Source: Davidsoniella eucalypti (Eukaryota; Ascomycota; Sordariomycetes; Microascales; Ceratocystidaceae). From it: DNA of 64,000 nt. The position numbers were made by a program, and so were the translations under genes. The DNA lies in NCBI GenBank assembly GCA_004009845.1, contig RMBW01000014.1, positions 186,001-250,000 of the forward strand, read 5' to 3'. Shown one piece after another: positions 31,901 through 45,370 of the stretch; the stretch's first letter is position 1, and every line of letters begins with the position of its first letter. The notes below the pieces were generated by a model that was not told where the DNA came from, did not search any database, and saw only the letters and a list, made by a program, of their open reading frames with translations.

Positions 31901-34900
31901 TTTCACCATATATCAGAAGCTACGAAAATGAATATACGTGTTGCCAGTCTTGGCGGTGGGCTCACAACAAAAAGATACCATAACGAATCGATCAGTATAT
32001 AAGTCTAGTGCATTGACCAAGAACCAAAGAATAAAAAAGAAGGATACAAGACTTCCTAGTGCTAGAATCCCCTGGCACAATTTTTTGTCGAACAAGCAAG
32101 CAGCTTGGCTTTCCCATATCTGGGTTAGGTTTAGTGAAACAAACAAAAATAAAAGTTACCTAGCCCTTGGGTATTCGTAGGCCATCATGATTGGCCACTA
32201 ACTTATGCAAGATGAGCCCGAGGGGCTGGGAGAAGCAACCCACTGGCAAGGCAAGGCAAGGCGGTTGGTCGATGTGTTGTAGTCTTGACAAGGGCCTAGA
32301 AAACGAGAGAAACTAAGGTCCAAGGGGATGACAAGTCACATTGACAAGAAGCTTGCCAAAGAAAAGAAGGGAAATTTTTGGAAAAAAAAAGGGTGGGAAA
32401 ATATCCATCTAGAATAGCAATATGCCGTTCACTGTTCGGTGGAATTGTCTGTGGCTGCTCGATCTTAGACATTCTAAAGCACAATCCTATTAGTTAGCTA
32501 GCAGTGTTTCCAAGCTTACATAGCGAGATCTAGACAACGGCACGGGACAGTGATTCACGATGTAGATCCAAGTCAGTTTATTTGTAGTGCCCCAAGACTG
32601 AGACGAACCAAGCAGGCGGTAATCAAAGTAGCCTGTTTAGATAGTTGGTGGGATTTCAGCCATATTCAATAATGCTTTTTTATTTATTATATATTCTTCA
32701 AGATATCTTCCTTGCCACCATATACATCGGAAATCGAAATGATACAGTCATGAAGACGAACATTTAAGGCTCTGACGGCATGCATATCTTCAACAGAGGC
32801 AACTGAAGCGATCCTCTCTCTCTGCATAGCCGAAGCTAGAATTATGTAGAGGCCAACAGAAAGACAACCTTTGGGGGCGTAAAACCAGCTGTTTTTTTTA
32901 TTTACTATTTGTAGTTTATACAGAAACGTATAGGTGGCGAAACACGGTCAAGCGACAGACAAGTTGTTATAGCTATTTTGATTATTCAGGCTGTATAAGA
33001 TACTGGATGACAGGTTAATTTAGGAGGTTTTAGCTACCTAAGATCCTGTAAGCAAATCAAGAGAAAGAGGGGAACCTAAATCAGAAAAGCGGCAAGATAT
33101 CTTGGCTCAGCTTGTGCTGTAATTCAGCTCAGGATAGTTATATATATATATAATTTATCACAGCTTAGTGGACGAAGCCCTATTTTTATCTTTCTTTTTT
33201 TTTTCTTTTTTACAAAGTTGGCCTCAAAGATGTCAGCTATTTTCTCTCATATTTATTTGTTCTCCTCTTGGGCTGTCGAGATAACTACATAACATCCCTT
33301 CTTTACCAAGGCCTGCTGTAAGACGCTAGAATGTCTTATTGTTCACATTGTTATAGGGTAGGCTAGGTGCGTCAAGAGCCACCAAACATCAGACACGGCT
33401 TTGTTAAGGCCGTAAGCAACCGCTGTAGACCTTGTCACAGTCCATTGTTTACCATTTTCAAAAGTCTGTGCTTGGTTTTATTAGTGCTAGTAGTCAACCC
33501 CCAATTCAACTGCCGCTCGTACAAGATTAGACTGACTGGTCTTTTGTTTTCTTTTTCTTCCTCGCTGAGAATGAAAACTAAAAGAGACGCTGTTGACAGC
33601 TTTTTGTTCTGATGGCTTGCTCTGCTCACTGAAAGTAGAATAGCCCAGAATCAACTTGAGCATCGCTGGAGGCCGTCTATATGTACATATGTATACAATA
33701 TACGTCTGTATAAGCGATTTCTAGCTGATGTGTTGTTCCTGTCACTCCGCCACTGTTTGTAAACAGACTCTTGAATGTGATTAAGCGAGAGGCTATAGTT
33801 ACAATATCTCGACCCCTCTGTCCCTCCCCAATAGATTTACCTATCAACGGGAGCAAGCAGGTAACATTACATCTCGGTCTCTTTCTATCACTTGTCTCTT
33901 TCTTCAACTCGTCCAGTGTCTCCTTATCGGGGATGCTAGCGTGAAGAATCGAGGGAGCAGGGTGCTTCCTGGATATGCAAGTTTGAGGCCATTCGAAAAG
34001 ATGCAGGGGAGAGACGATGCAGAACAGAAATGCTACTATATCTGTACATCAGCATAAACAAACAGCAAACAGAAGATGATATCCCCATTTCCTGAGTTTT
34101 TATTCTTCTTGGTACTAGGCCGTGGTCAAATAACAGGCCACGAGACACCATTCTGCTCATGATAATACATATCTATATCTATGTAGGCTTGGCACAGATA
34201 GGGATTATCAATTCCCCATGTCAAAAAACAAATACATCTACATATAGTGCTTTCTCACAGGCCAGGAAAGCCATATGGCATATCATGTAGATCACTAAAT
34301 ATGTACATGTCGGAAAGAAATCTGGTACTGTCCATCGTTTTGGCCCTGGGCTCACATTTGGCTAGGCTAATGATCATGCACACCAATTAGGGCCACTAGG
34401 TCCTACCAATTAACGAAGCCCTGACCCAGCAAAAAACTCAGCCTGGAACGAAACGCTACCGCTACTATGGCTCTCGGGGTGATCGACCAGAGTCAAGTCT
34501 AGCCAGGGACAAGGCATAGACCTCATCGATTATGTCGAAGGACAACTGTAGAGACTATGGAGTATACATACTATCCAGTCTCATATTTATACCGCATACA
34601 GCAAGGATATGCAGCATCAGAATGCCTTTGTTTCTTGTCCATGAGACTTATGTCTCCATATAGGTGAGAGTGTACTGTGACGTGACGTATGCCGAGATGG
34701 AATATATAAAATATCTTAGGTACGAACGTTATATCCCAAACAGTAATTATGACCGTCATCAATACCACATCGTACCATACTGTAAAAAAGTAGGATGTTT
34801 TCTTGTTTGCAAACAACACTCTGGAAAAAGCTTTTTCCAACCCCCCCCCCCTAGGAAACGGTTTTACAGCATGCTCCATCCTACGACTAGGGCGTCTTGT

Positions 34901-37900
34901 ATAACAAATCGGGTTCTTCTTTCGTCGTATGCTTTATTCCTTAGTTAATCATTTCAGCGGGGGGGGGCATTCAACATGTACCGAAATATCAAGCCAACGA
35001 ATAGCTCTAGGTCACGACAGAAAGTCTTCGGCCATGTACATATGTAGAAGAGAGCCTCAAAAAAACAGCCTTTTAATTATATGCAACGTTCAATCTGATT
35101 GGGAGCAGTCCTTGTGGTTTTGTTCCTGAGCTGGTCCAGGTGTGTTGCGTTGCTATCTCCGGCAGAATTCGTCGTCTTCTTGTATTTCTTTTTCTTTGGT
35201 CTCATGTAACAGGGGGGGTCACTCGCTGTGACTGTGATTGTGACTAAATTGTGACTAAATATGAATAGAATCTCAGCTGTATAACGTGGTGTTCGAGCGT
35301 GTTAGTCAAACTTCGGCACTAGACTAGACCGATATACTTATTACACATTACGCACGAAACACAAAAATGCCAATGGTGAGATATAAATATAGCCATGTCC
35401 GACTATATCATAGACTCGGGGCTTCGAATTTTAGTCTCGGCCATGAACGTGTGAAAGACTGCCGTCAAATCTTGCACTGGTATTTCTAGACCGAGAGCCT
35501 GATGTCATAGTGTCACAGTCTGGATGGACCACAGGCCTTTCCAGATGGGTTGCACACACTACGCGGACTCTTTCTATGTAGTGCTGCGTGCTATCGTGTG
35601 ATCTGTGCTTTTCGAATAAATACAACGAGTTTTAGTAGTACATAGTCTTATATCTCTTGTCACTGGGCTGTGATACACGCCACACGAACAGCGGAGCTGC
35701 TGTAAATACAGCTGGTGATGGGGGTAGCGAATACACTGTTACTGGTTCTTCGTAGAACATTTGCTGTGGCAACCCTTCTGTGGCTGTTCCGGTGAAGCCG
35801 CGTGAATCATAGTTGATATCCCAGATAGTGACATGCGAGTAAGACGCTTACTTTTGACCTTGACCCTACTTTTATTATCCTGTTGGTGTACAGGCTAGTC
35901 TAAATATTGCCATGCTGAAAAACAGATGCTAGTAAACAACGGGATACCGCATCATGGAATATACATGGATAAAAGCAATGCTGGAGTTGCATGTCACCCA
36001 ACTACAGAAACATTGCCATCGTAGTCGAGCGAAGTCTTGGAAAGTTTTTATATTTTATCTATTCTTGTATTCTTCTGTCTTCCGTTCTGTTCTTGCTGCA
36101 AAGATGTCAAGGAACAATGGCTATCAAGGAGGCCAACGGTCGCCTACGCAGGAACATCATCCATTCCATCGACTAAATATCGAAATATTGACCATCCCAG
36201 CTTCCATTGCGTTCGAGATCTTGAAGTCTTGAAGTCGGCGTTGTCGTTTTGGACCAATATCAGGTTTCTTGTTATAGGTGAAGTCCAAGGCAAAACAAAG
36301 GAAACATGTCCATATGCTATAGGCTATAGGCTAATTCGATATATCTGTACTATACAACAAGGCATATTCATATTCGCCCTCGCTTATCATCAACCAAGTT
36401 ACGTATATCCAGTCTTCATCTTGAAAGTATATTAAGCTCGTCTCTGCCGTATCACTGGCCAGTTCAACATGGATTTTTCGACCGCCACAAATATCGAAGC
36501 TTTGGCCGCGATTTTTGTTTGTTTTCACCGTTGAGCTTGTTAACTGTATTTGTTTTTTCTGTGCCTTTCATTACGCAGGCCTGTAGACAGGTAAGCTATA
36601 GCAAAGACTAATAAACAGTAGTGCCAAATATACGCCATGTTTACTAGCATTGTCCCATCATTTGCCTTTACTTCGAACTCTCGACCACCCAGTCTCTGAA
36701 TATTCTCGGTACATCTGTTTTGTGCAGTATCTCCGACTCCTCCATGTCCCTGTCACACATCTTTATCCCACTTCCATTCCGTTGGTCCTTGGTGTCGTTT
36801 CACCGATGCCATTGTGCCTCTCCCTTTGATATCCAAGACCAAGATCCCGGAGACACGGGACCTGGGTCCAGCTTGTATGGCTGAGACATGAAACAACGGC
36901 ACCTTTGGCTTGCTATCCATGGCGACATGACAGCATGCTAACTTCCTCCAATAGAAGACGTGCTATACGGCTGGATCGATTCGAGATATTGTGTCTGAAA
37001 CCTGCACGAACTGGTACTATTGCCTATCTTCGACCACCCTTTCTTTGCACAAAAACAGCTATCTGATACCCCAAAGAAGAGTAAGTTCTAAAGCAAATGA
37101 AAACGACATCCCTGTGTTACGACCGCTCTAGCCAATATCAACGCACTCAACGCTGAGTAGACCAACTCTTCTCTCAGCCATTGGACGCGCCAAAACAAAC
37201 AGATCTGCTTATAAGTTCCTCTAATCGTGTAAGTCAACTAACAAGAGATATACATGTCTAGTTTTGATCTCCTTTTTGGGCAAAGTCCTGCTTACATTAT
37301 ACCGGCTATTGATTACTCGATGTTTCTTTGATCTGCATTCACAATACAAGACCTTTATAACGTGTATAAACATTCCTGGTGTAAGGGTTCCTGGTAAAAC
37401 GGCCCCTGCTCTTTTATCTCCAAGACTATGGTTATTGGATTGATTCAGGCAATTAACACTTTATTATTTAAACAGATAACAGACCAGGTTCATAAACTAA
37501 AGCGGCCAGTTACAACTCACAGCAACTATTTATCTACCACTTAAACATTCTCTAATATTAGGTATGGTTACTCTCTTCTTTTTCCCTTGTCTTTTTTTCT
37601 CTCTTTTTCTTTCCCTTGGATATTATTAAAGATACCACCCCTAGTCGGTTTAGCTTAGAGAACAAAAAGAAGATTTGAGGTCTAAGCCAAGCACAACATA
37701 TCCATATTTATATGTATATGTAGCTACAGGGTAAAGGGTACAAGAAATCTCTACATATATAAACTTTCGACTACAAGCCAGATAAACACGATACCCCTCT
37801 ACTTCGGGATTACGTCTAATAGTCGATGTCGTCCAAGTCTAGTTTTGGATACTGAAGAGCCCAAAGTTGTCCTCTAATAGCAGCAGTATTCCTACCAAAG

Positions 37901-39002
37901 AATTAAAAAAAAAAAAAAAAAAAAAAAACACTTCCCACGAAACAACACAACCCATAGCACACTTTTTTTTTTCTTTAATCTAGGGTGGGGCTACACTTTC
38001 TCTCTTGCTTGCTCTCTTTCCTCTTCTCTTTTCACTTCTTCTGCTGAGACTATCAAGCTTGTCTTCTTCCTGTTCTTTGGTCATCACCACTAACTATAGT
38101 TCTTTCTGTTGGGCCATAGTTTAGTTTTGCCGAGCACCAAGTTCCAGCCTTGGACTATTTTATTCCTCACTCCACCAGCTATTCTTCTTACAGCTCAACC
38201 TTTTATGCTCCTTGGTATCGTTTCTATAGTCTGGATCTCCTCTGGTTGTTACCCGAGTACGACTTTTCCTGTCTACGGAACCTGTCCTAACAGAGTCCTC
38301 ACGCCACTACTACGCCTTTTCCGAGCTACACCTGGACAGCACTACGGCTATTGTGCCTTGTCCCGTGATAGCGAGGAGCTTTTGATCTCATGGTGACGGG
38401 CTGATAGGCTACATCAGCAGCATCTTATGAGTCAGTATCAGTAGACATTCTTGCGGTGACAGAAATCTCGACTGTGGCTTACACACCAGAGCCTATCAAG
38501 CCACAGCGTTTGCCTTTCATCCTTATTATCAAGCAACTCAGCCTCGAGACACCTGGTTCTCCTGTTTGGCGTCAAGCTTCCTATTCTTCCAGAGCACATG
38601 CTCGCATTGATTAGAGTCGGAGAAAAAGAAAGAATCCCCCTCCCCCAGAGGCTCTCTCAGCACGTGCCAAAACTTGCGATCTTGGGAAATCCTAGCAAGT
38701 AATACATCAAGGAAGCCTGTCACTCACCGTACACACACGGTGTATCTTATTTGGCCATACTACTTCTTCCTCCTATTTGTTTTCCTCCTGCTACTTTCTA
38801 GAGTTTGACTCGGCTAGAAAGTCGAGATTTACGTTGTATACACCATCCTACCCTAGGCTCGTGTTTCCCAGTCGTATCTTCCACAGGTCCCTGGCTGGGA
38901 TTTTTTTTTTTTTCCTCTGTTTGGATCATCGCTGAGCGATCTTCTCTCATTCTTCAACCTGCTTGCATGCCTGCCTGTCTAGTTACCCGTCCATTTTTGT
39001 CC
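28948..39002. other. About 10 kb without a credible gene
   Basis: No frame in this stretch shows family features or coding-like composition. The longest, 171 codons at 29218-29733, is within chance expectation for the length searched. The stretch is rich in short homopolymers: C13 near 34838, G8 near 34960, A24 at 37905-37928, and repeated pyrimidine blocks between 37570 and 38060. The last 1.4 kb look like a long CT-rich leader or promoter of the hydrolase gene at 39003. No tRNA, 5S rRNA or transposon frame was seen. It may hold a non-coding transcript or an extended regulatory region. Confidence 0.6.
37905..37928. repeat. A24 homopolymer
   Basis: Twenty-four consecutive A on the plus strand, between two pyrimidine-rich blocks. 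It could be the tail of an old retroposed copy, but I see no source gene upstream. Confidence 0.8.
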
Positions 39003-40202
39003 ATGGACCCCCTTATCATAGACCCATCGCTTTCGGAGCTTGATGGCATGGCTCTACAAGAATGCCCCCCATGCAATTCAGCATGGCTCGAACTTGAGGC
39101 GAGCCAAGCTGCTGCATCTCCGCCATCGGCCACTCCTGTCAAAGAACGAAAATCGCATGTGTCTGCAAAGGCAACAGCAAAGCAGCAAAAGTACGCTGCT
39201 GAATGCCGTATTCTCAACCAAGCCATGATGGCCCCGGATGGGCCATACGCCTCTCTATCTCGTGGCATCACAATCACAGAGTTATCAACAGCTTCCTCAC
39301 GAGACGGTGCTACCGTACCAATCCTACGATATTCACGAGAAGTCGATTCTGAGAACCCGGTGGACACGGTTGTGATCTACTACCATGGCGGCGGGCTTTG
39401 GGTTGGAGAGGCGGACAGCGAGGAACTATCTTGCCGGAAACTAGTGGCATCAGGCAAGTCTATCCAAGTGTATTCTGTTGGCTACCGGTTACTGCCGGAT
39501 TACGCGGGCAGTGTGTGTCTATCAGATGCCATCGATGCCTGGACTCAAGTCTATGACTGGGTGACGGAGGAATCGAGAAACTGCCCAAAAGCAGATGGAA
39601 CTCTCCCGCGGATCATACTTGCAGGTAGTTCTTCTGGAGGTGAGCTAGCGGCTCTTGTATCGCAACATGCGGTCCAGGATGCTCTCAATACACAGACAGC
39701 AGTACCATTCTGCGGCGCTCTGCTACGGTGTCCAGTGACGAGCGACGTCTGGAGTAGTCCTGAATTTGTGCCGGAAAATGTACGACACCTTCACACAACG
39801 GCCAAGCCTGCGTTTTACACCAGGATCGTCAGCGACATGAAGCGTACGGTAGCACGAGATGGCTTGGAGCGTATGCCGCTTGAGGCGCCACTGGAGGTGT
39901 TTGCTGCCATGCCACCAACGTGGATACAGCTGTCGACGAACGATGTGCTATATTCGGACGGTCTGTGCTATGCAGCCATGCTCAGAAGCCAGGGCAGACA
40001 TGTGGCGATGGATGTAGTGGAGAACTTCCCACACACATTCTGGCTGCTAGCGCCACATCTAGCGCGGGCGGGAGCTGCAGATGAAGCCATGCTAGACGGG
40101 CTTCGGTGGCTGCAAAGAATGGCATCCGGTTCTAGTGCTGCTAATGTGGTGTCTGATGGGAGCAAAGGAGCACATGGGGCAAGCGGTGTCAAATCCGGTT
40201 GA
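39003..40202 (+). CDS. Alpha/beta-hydrolase (esterase/lipase, HSL-like fold 3)
   Basis: A single exon encodes 399 residues from ATG 39003 (tccATGG). The frame is open further left and includes another ATG at 38967, but the nearer ATG has the better context. Catalytic features of the hormone-sensitive-lipase-like family are in order: oxyanion motif HGGG (128-131), nucleophile elbow GSSSGG (208-213, Ser 210), an acidic residue in LSTNDVLYSDG (Asp 314 or 319), and His 344 in NFPHTFW. It should hydrolyse short acyl esters; the substrate is unknown. There is no clear signal peptide at the chosen start, so I expect an intracellular enzyme. The first 100 residues are low-complexity. The gene follows a 10-kb gene-free region. 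Confidence 0.88.
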   Translation: MDPLIIDPSLSELDGMALQECPPCNSAWLELEASQAAASPPSATPVKERKSHVSAKATAKQQKYAAECRILNQAMMAPDGPYASLSRGITITELSTASSRDGATVPILRYSREVDSENPVDTVVIYYHGGGLWVGEADSEELSCRKLVASGKSIQVYSVGYRLLPDYAGSVCLSDAIDAWTQVYDWVTEESRNCPKADGTLPRIILAGSSSGGELAALVSQHAVQDALNTQTAVPFCGALLRCPVTSDVWSSPEFVPENVRHLHTTAKPAFYTRIVSDMKRTVARDGLERMPLEAPLEVFAAMPPTWIQLSTNDVLYSDGLCYAAMLRSQGRHVAMDVVENFPHTFWLLAPHLARAGAADEAMLDGLRWLQRMASGSSAANVVSDGSKGAHGASGVKSG

Positions 40203-42022
40203 CTAGCAGGGCCGCGACGACATACAGGTGAACCGTGTCGGCTTGTACGACATGTAACGGCACGGTGGAGGAGAGTACAGCAGTGGGTGCTGCGTCGGCG
40301 CGGCGGGAAAAGACAGTCATAGCAATAGGCGTGACGGACTACTCGGGTCAGGCAGGCTCGAGACATGGGACGAAGGACAGCTGGTTATCGGGCCTAGGGC
40401 TGGGTATGGGAAAGGAGAAGTGAGGTGGTGGTCGAGGCGTTCGTCAGATGGGTTTGCTATATTCGGAACTGGCTTCCAATGAGCGTTTGACAAGAACCAA
40501 TGTCTAGGTTAAGGTTGTGGGTTACACTCGGGTTGGATATTACCTTTCAAGTCATGTTTTATTTGGGATTTTCATTGGGCGAGTGTTGAATGACGGCTCT
40601 TGTTTTGCCTTTTACTGGTAACATTACTTGATGCATCCATCTGTCTAGGCTAGTTGTTGATTTACTACGAAAACATGATGTATATGTGGAGGGTGAGATG
40701 CCTTTGGGTTTAGGGTTAGACGACGAGTCAACTGGGACGAAAAGTCGAATTGGGATGGGATATATTATATACAACAGCCTCGCAAGAGATGAGGATCTAG
40801 CATTTTCAAGTCAATACTGATGATTTATTGCTCTTGGATTTTAGAACGCAGGGTATTGTTTTTTTTAAATTTTTTATATTTGAGAAATTTGTGGGTTTGT
40901 GGATCGGGTTTTATTTGAATGAAAGTTTTCAATCACCGTGAGTATTTATAAAAGTTCTGTGATAGGCGTTGTCTCTCTAATGAATTTGACGATGTTGTTT
41001 CCGTGTGAATATTAGGGTTAGTCTATATCTTAGGGCTTCGCAAATTATTGATACAAGATCAGGAAGTTTGTTAGCTTGCGATCGACTGAATCCTACTTGG
41101 TAATATAATACAGTAATATGACTCCGAAAAGCAAGGCTTGTTTACTTTGGTTCCTTGTGACATATAAAGGTAAAATTTGGGCCAATCAGTCAACAACTCA
41201 ACAGCGGCATATGAGCAACAATGACGCCCGCGGCAAAGAACGGCAAGAGAAACAAAGAGACGGAGCGGACTTGCGCTAGACAAAGCTTGTTATCGTTTGG
41301 TTAGAGATTTGGAGAAACAATAGGGAAGAAGGGAATAACAGAGGCCTGACTAGGGGCGGAAATTGTATCATGTGTGCTTGCGGAAAATGGTAACTTGGAA
41401 CCATTACCATTCTCTTATATAAACTCATCTCACCACTCAGTGAGATACGAGAAAAGGTGTCACGAGAAATCCGCTCGATTTGCGCCTTCACCGAAACCAG
41501 CAGCGGAGTTTCCATATTTCTGTCACGACTGTCACCTTGATCGAACTCGGGCATATTATATATCGCAATTTGAGTTTCTTACGAGTGAGTCAAACCACAA
41601 AACCGAACCCAGCTGTTGGTAAAGAACAATGCTATGACTGTGTTGCTCTCAGATCTTCCAGTGAAGGCTCTCTATCTGCTTTGTTACTCATGCTTCCACT
41701 GTAAGGCACAGGGAAGAACGGTTGCATTTTTTATTGCCCTATCTTCTTACACTTTGGCAAGCCAGTATCTGTGCTTTTCCTCTAGGCTGTTTCTAGATAA
41801 CAGTGAAAAAGGGCCAAAGGGAAGAAAAATCCTTCGCGCTTGATCCTCGGCGGAGGCGAATAACAGAGAAAAAGACGCTGATTTATCTTCAGAGACACGA
41901 GACGAGCAATAAGTGCTTCTTTTGTGTTGGGATTTCTTTATATAAGGGACTTCAATCTTCCGTTCTTTTTCTCCGATTCATCATCTGTCTTCCCTTGTGC
42001 ATCATTTACTTGCTAATCAACC
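40203..42022. other. Gene-free stretch between hydrolase and SSU1
   Basis: About 1.8 kb with no accepted frame. The last 100 bases before the SSU1 ATG are pyrimidine-rich, as at other promoters in this window. Confidence 0.5.
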
Positions 42023-43710
42023 ATGACTATACACTCAGAGCGACCCGGCTTCTCAGACTTCCGCTCGACGTCGTCTTTCCGCAGTCTTGCGACGGCCAGT
42101 ACGACCATGAGCTGCACTGCAGCTTCTGATAGGAACGGCTCGCTCGGCTCCCGCGCGCCACAAGCAGTAGCTTCTCTCGGGGACAGCTCAACGACGAGCG
42201 ACCAAGCCAACGCCGTAGCATCAACCGCCACAACAACTATAGCAGCTGCAGATGGCACAGCCGCCGACGGCGCGGATGTCAGTGACCGTGACAGCGCCAA
42301 GGCTGAATTAGAAGGCCGCGTTCAACTGCCGTGTGGCCGCTTCGTTTCCAAGGCCGAATATGCGGCGCGTCTGCGGCCGGGCGATGCCGAGGAAGGCAGT
42401 GGCGCTGGCGTGGCGGCGGCACCGGGCTGTGGCGGCGCAGACGAGGCGGGTTGGCGACGCGTAGTGCGCAACTTCACACCGTCCTGGTTTGCTGCGACGA
42501 TGGGCACGGGAATTGTGTCGATTCTGCTACACCAACTACCGTATAATGCGCACTGGGTTCATGTTGTCAGCTGGATCTTCTTTGCGCTGAATATTGTGCT
42601 GTTCAGCGTGTTTACGCTGATCTCGGCCGTGCGCTTCTCGCTATACCCCGAGATCTGGTCGGCTATGGTCATGCATCCCGTGCAGAGCTTGTTCCTGGGC
42701 ACGTTCCCCATGGGCCTGTCGACCATTATCACCATGATGGCACTCTCGTGCAGCCACTGGGGCCAATGGGTGGCGTATACGGCCTGGGCTCTGTGGTGGC
42801 TGAATGTCGCTCTGGCGGTGGGAACCTGCTGTATCATTCCGTTCGTCGTGTAAGTCTCTCCTTGCCCTTGCTATATATAGCATTCTCGCTCATGATGTTT
42901 ATTTAGTATTATAAATGCTGACTAATTGCCTGTAGTATGCACTTCCACAAGCCCGGCCTGCACACCATTACCGGTGGTATCATGCTGCCTATTGTGCCCA
43001 CCGTCGTCGTGTCATCCACCGGCGCCATCGTATCGTCCATCTTGCCGCACGCCATGCAATCGCAGATCACCATTCTGACAAGCTACGTGCTCTGGGGTCT
43101 CGGCGTGTCTTTCAGCATGGTCATCATCGCCCTGTACTTTCATCGCCTGACCGTGCACAGCCTGCCGTCGCGCGAGCTGATCGTATCCGTGTTTCTCCCC
43201 GTCGGCCCGCTCGGCCAGGGCGGCTTCGGCATCCAGAAGCTCGGTGCCGAGGCGCTGCGCGTGTTTCCCCAGACCGGTCTCCTACGCAACGTTCTATCGT
43301 CGTCTGGCCTGGGCGACGACGGCTTCGACGGCTCGCTGCTGGCCGGCCGTTTCTTCTTCCTGGCTGGCCTGATGGTCGGCCTTGTCATGTGGGGCTTTGG
43401 CCTGCTGATTTTGTCTAATGCGCTGCTGAGCATTGCGCTGACCAAGAAGTTCCCGTTCAACATGGGCTGGTGGGGGTTTACTTTCCCCATTGGCGTGCTC
43501 GCTACCTGCACTGGCCAGTTGGCAAAGTCGCTGGACAGCACGTTCCTGCGCGTCGTCACGATGGTCCTGTCGCTGTCCGTCGTCGCTCTTTGGGCTGTTG
43601 TTGCCGGCAAAACGCTGTGGCTCGCATTCACTGGCGATATCTTCTATGCACCCTGCCTCAATGATCTGCGTGAGAAGCAGAATCGTGGCTCCGAAGCCAA
43701 GCTTAGCTAG
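42023..43710 (+). CDS. SSU1: Sulfite efflux pump of the TDT family
   Basis: Exons 42023-42849 and 42936-43710 encode 533 residues. The transporter core begins at about residue 148 with RNFTPSWFAATMGTGIVSIL and runs through about ten membrane segments, with GTFPMGLSTIITMMAL, HKPGLHTITGGIMLPIVPTV, FLPVGPLGQGGFGIQKLG and PFNMGWWGFTFPIGV. These are hallmarks of Ssu1-type members of the tellurite-resistance/dicarboxylate family, which export sulfite at the plasma membrane. The 145-residue N-terminal part is Ser/Thr/Ala-rich and longer than in the yeast protein. It contains CGRFVSKAEYAARL, a possible regulatory segment. The 86-base intron falls between two membrane segments (GTAAGT..TGTAG). A malate or nitrate-type anion channel of the same superfamily is the alternative. 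Confidence 0.88.
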
Positions 43711-45370
43711 GCTAAGCCATCGCTTGTATCCGTCGTGTTCCTCTAAAAATGTGTTGTATCTTATATATACCAGCAGTATCATAATCGTTGTAGCTTGCTT
43801 GCATTGCATTGCATTACCATATCATATTAATCTAGCTCCAATATTACATTGACATTATCTTCGTATCTGCTGCCATGTTTGTTTCTACATATCTACTCGA
43901 CTTCTGACTCGGCTTCGGGCCCATTGTGCTCGCTTCTTTGCCGTTGGAGTCCGACGTCACTAATTGGAGATTTGCGCCTCAATAATACAACACTGCTACG
44001 ACTCTCTCTACCGCAATTTGCCCTCAGTTTACAGGGCACTGCGATATAAGCATTTGCAAGCGTATTATTATCAATGACCCTTACTTGCAATTATCGGACA
44101 AACGGCTAACCTGACTGTGAATTCATTTTCTTTCCGGCCCTCTTAGCCCTCAACACCGCTACGATTCGCTAAGCTTGATAAACCACGCTTCTTCTTTATC
44201 AGATACGAGGATTTAGTGCGATCAGAGTTTTTCTAATTGGATTTTCTGCGTTGATCGGGGAAGGAACGGGTCTTTGAAGTAATTACAATCGCATTAGATC
44301 ACCGGGTCATCAGCTCTGGCAGCTGCTTTCTTGCCGATGGAAGTTGCGATATTCACAAGAAAAACAACTGTGTTTAGTAGAAATTGCTTGTTTTGTGTTT
44401 ATCATGACTATCAAATGTTTTGAAGAACTGGCCAGGCGTTATTTTTTTTTTTTTTTAAATCTTTAATTACCAAATCAATAAGCAGAATCAACAAAGTTTC
44501 CATAAACGTTGTTGTAAACTAAGTGATGGACTTTTTGCTATTGACATTCTCGTTGTTTTATCGGGTTCATTCTTTTTTTTTGCTCGGTCCCTATTTTGCT
44601 CCCTTTCTTCCATGAAAGAAAAGTCCGTCAGGAAATAGAAAAATAGGTTCGCTTATGACTCCTGTTCCACTACCTGATTTTCCCACTGTTTTTTCCACTG
44701 TTTTTTTTGTTGGTTCCCCCCATTCCTTTGCCCGTCGGCCATGAGCTGGTTCAAATAGCCCGTGTTGTTGCTTACTTTTCTTGCTGAGCTCTATCTCCTA
44801 GTTGGGCTATAGATTGCTTCGAGCAGTGATAAGCGGCTAGTCGTTAGTTCGTTAGCTTTCGGCTTCTCTTTGTAGCAGTTTTGTTATCTCGCCGTACTCG
44901 TCGTATATCCGAATCATACAATTATAATCAACATCGAGTCCTCCAACACTTTGCCACGCCAGATACCTCGATCCTCTCTCTCTCTTTTTTTGCTTTATTT
45001 TCCGTGAATCGCCGTGAAAGCTCTTTGTTCCTTTTAGTGTTGGCGGCCCTAAATTCCGTCGTCATCTTAGACCCTAAAACAACCCTTTCCCAACGAGCCC
45101 TAGCACATCCTTTTGTTATTTTTTCTTTGTTTCAAAGAATATCTTCGGATGATCCACGCCGATTGCCGCATCTACATTATAATATTACATAAATACGTAG
45201 ATTCCTTTCTCGTTCGCTCGCTCTCTACTTTCTTTGCCAAAGAGGTTTCCGCGTTATAACTCGCTTGCTCCCGTACTTTTCGACTCATCATCGGCTCTGT
45301 GTCATATTTCAGGCACAGAACATTCCTTCTCTACTATCTAATCAGCATTATCTGCTGTATAGGCTTTATA
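43711..45370. other. Long leader/promoter region of pantothenate kinase
   Basis: About 1.65 kb. From about 44550 to 45300 it is strongly pyrimidine-rich with T runs (cactgttttttccactgttttttttgttgg near 44685; tctctctctttttttgc near 44977), suggesting an extended 5' leader. No coding frame was accepted. Confidence 0.5.

Noticed and set aside
38805..39002. Longer N-terminus for the alpha/beta-hydrolase
   Set aside because: The frame is open but starts with TTG. It would add a Phe-rich stretch from a T run (38900-38912) that looks like leader sequence.
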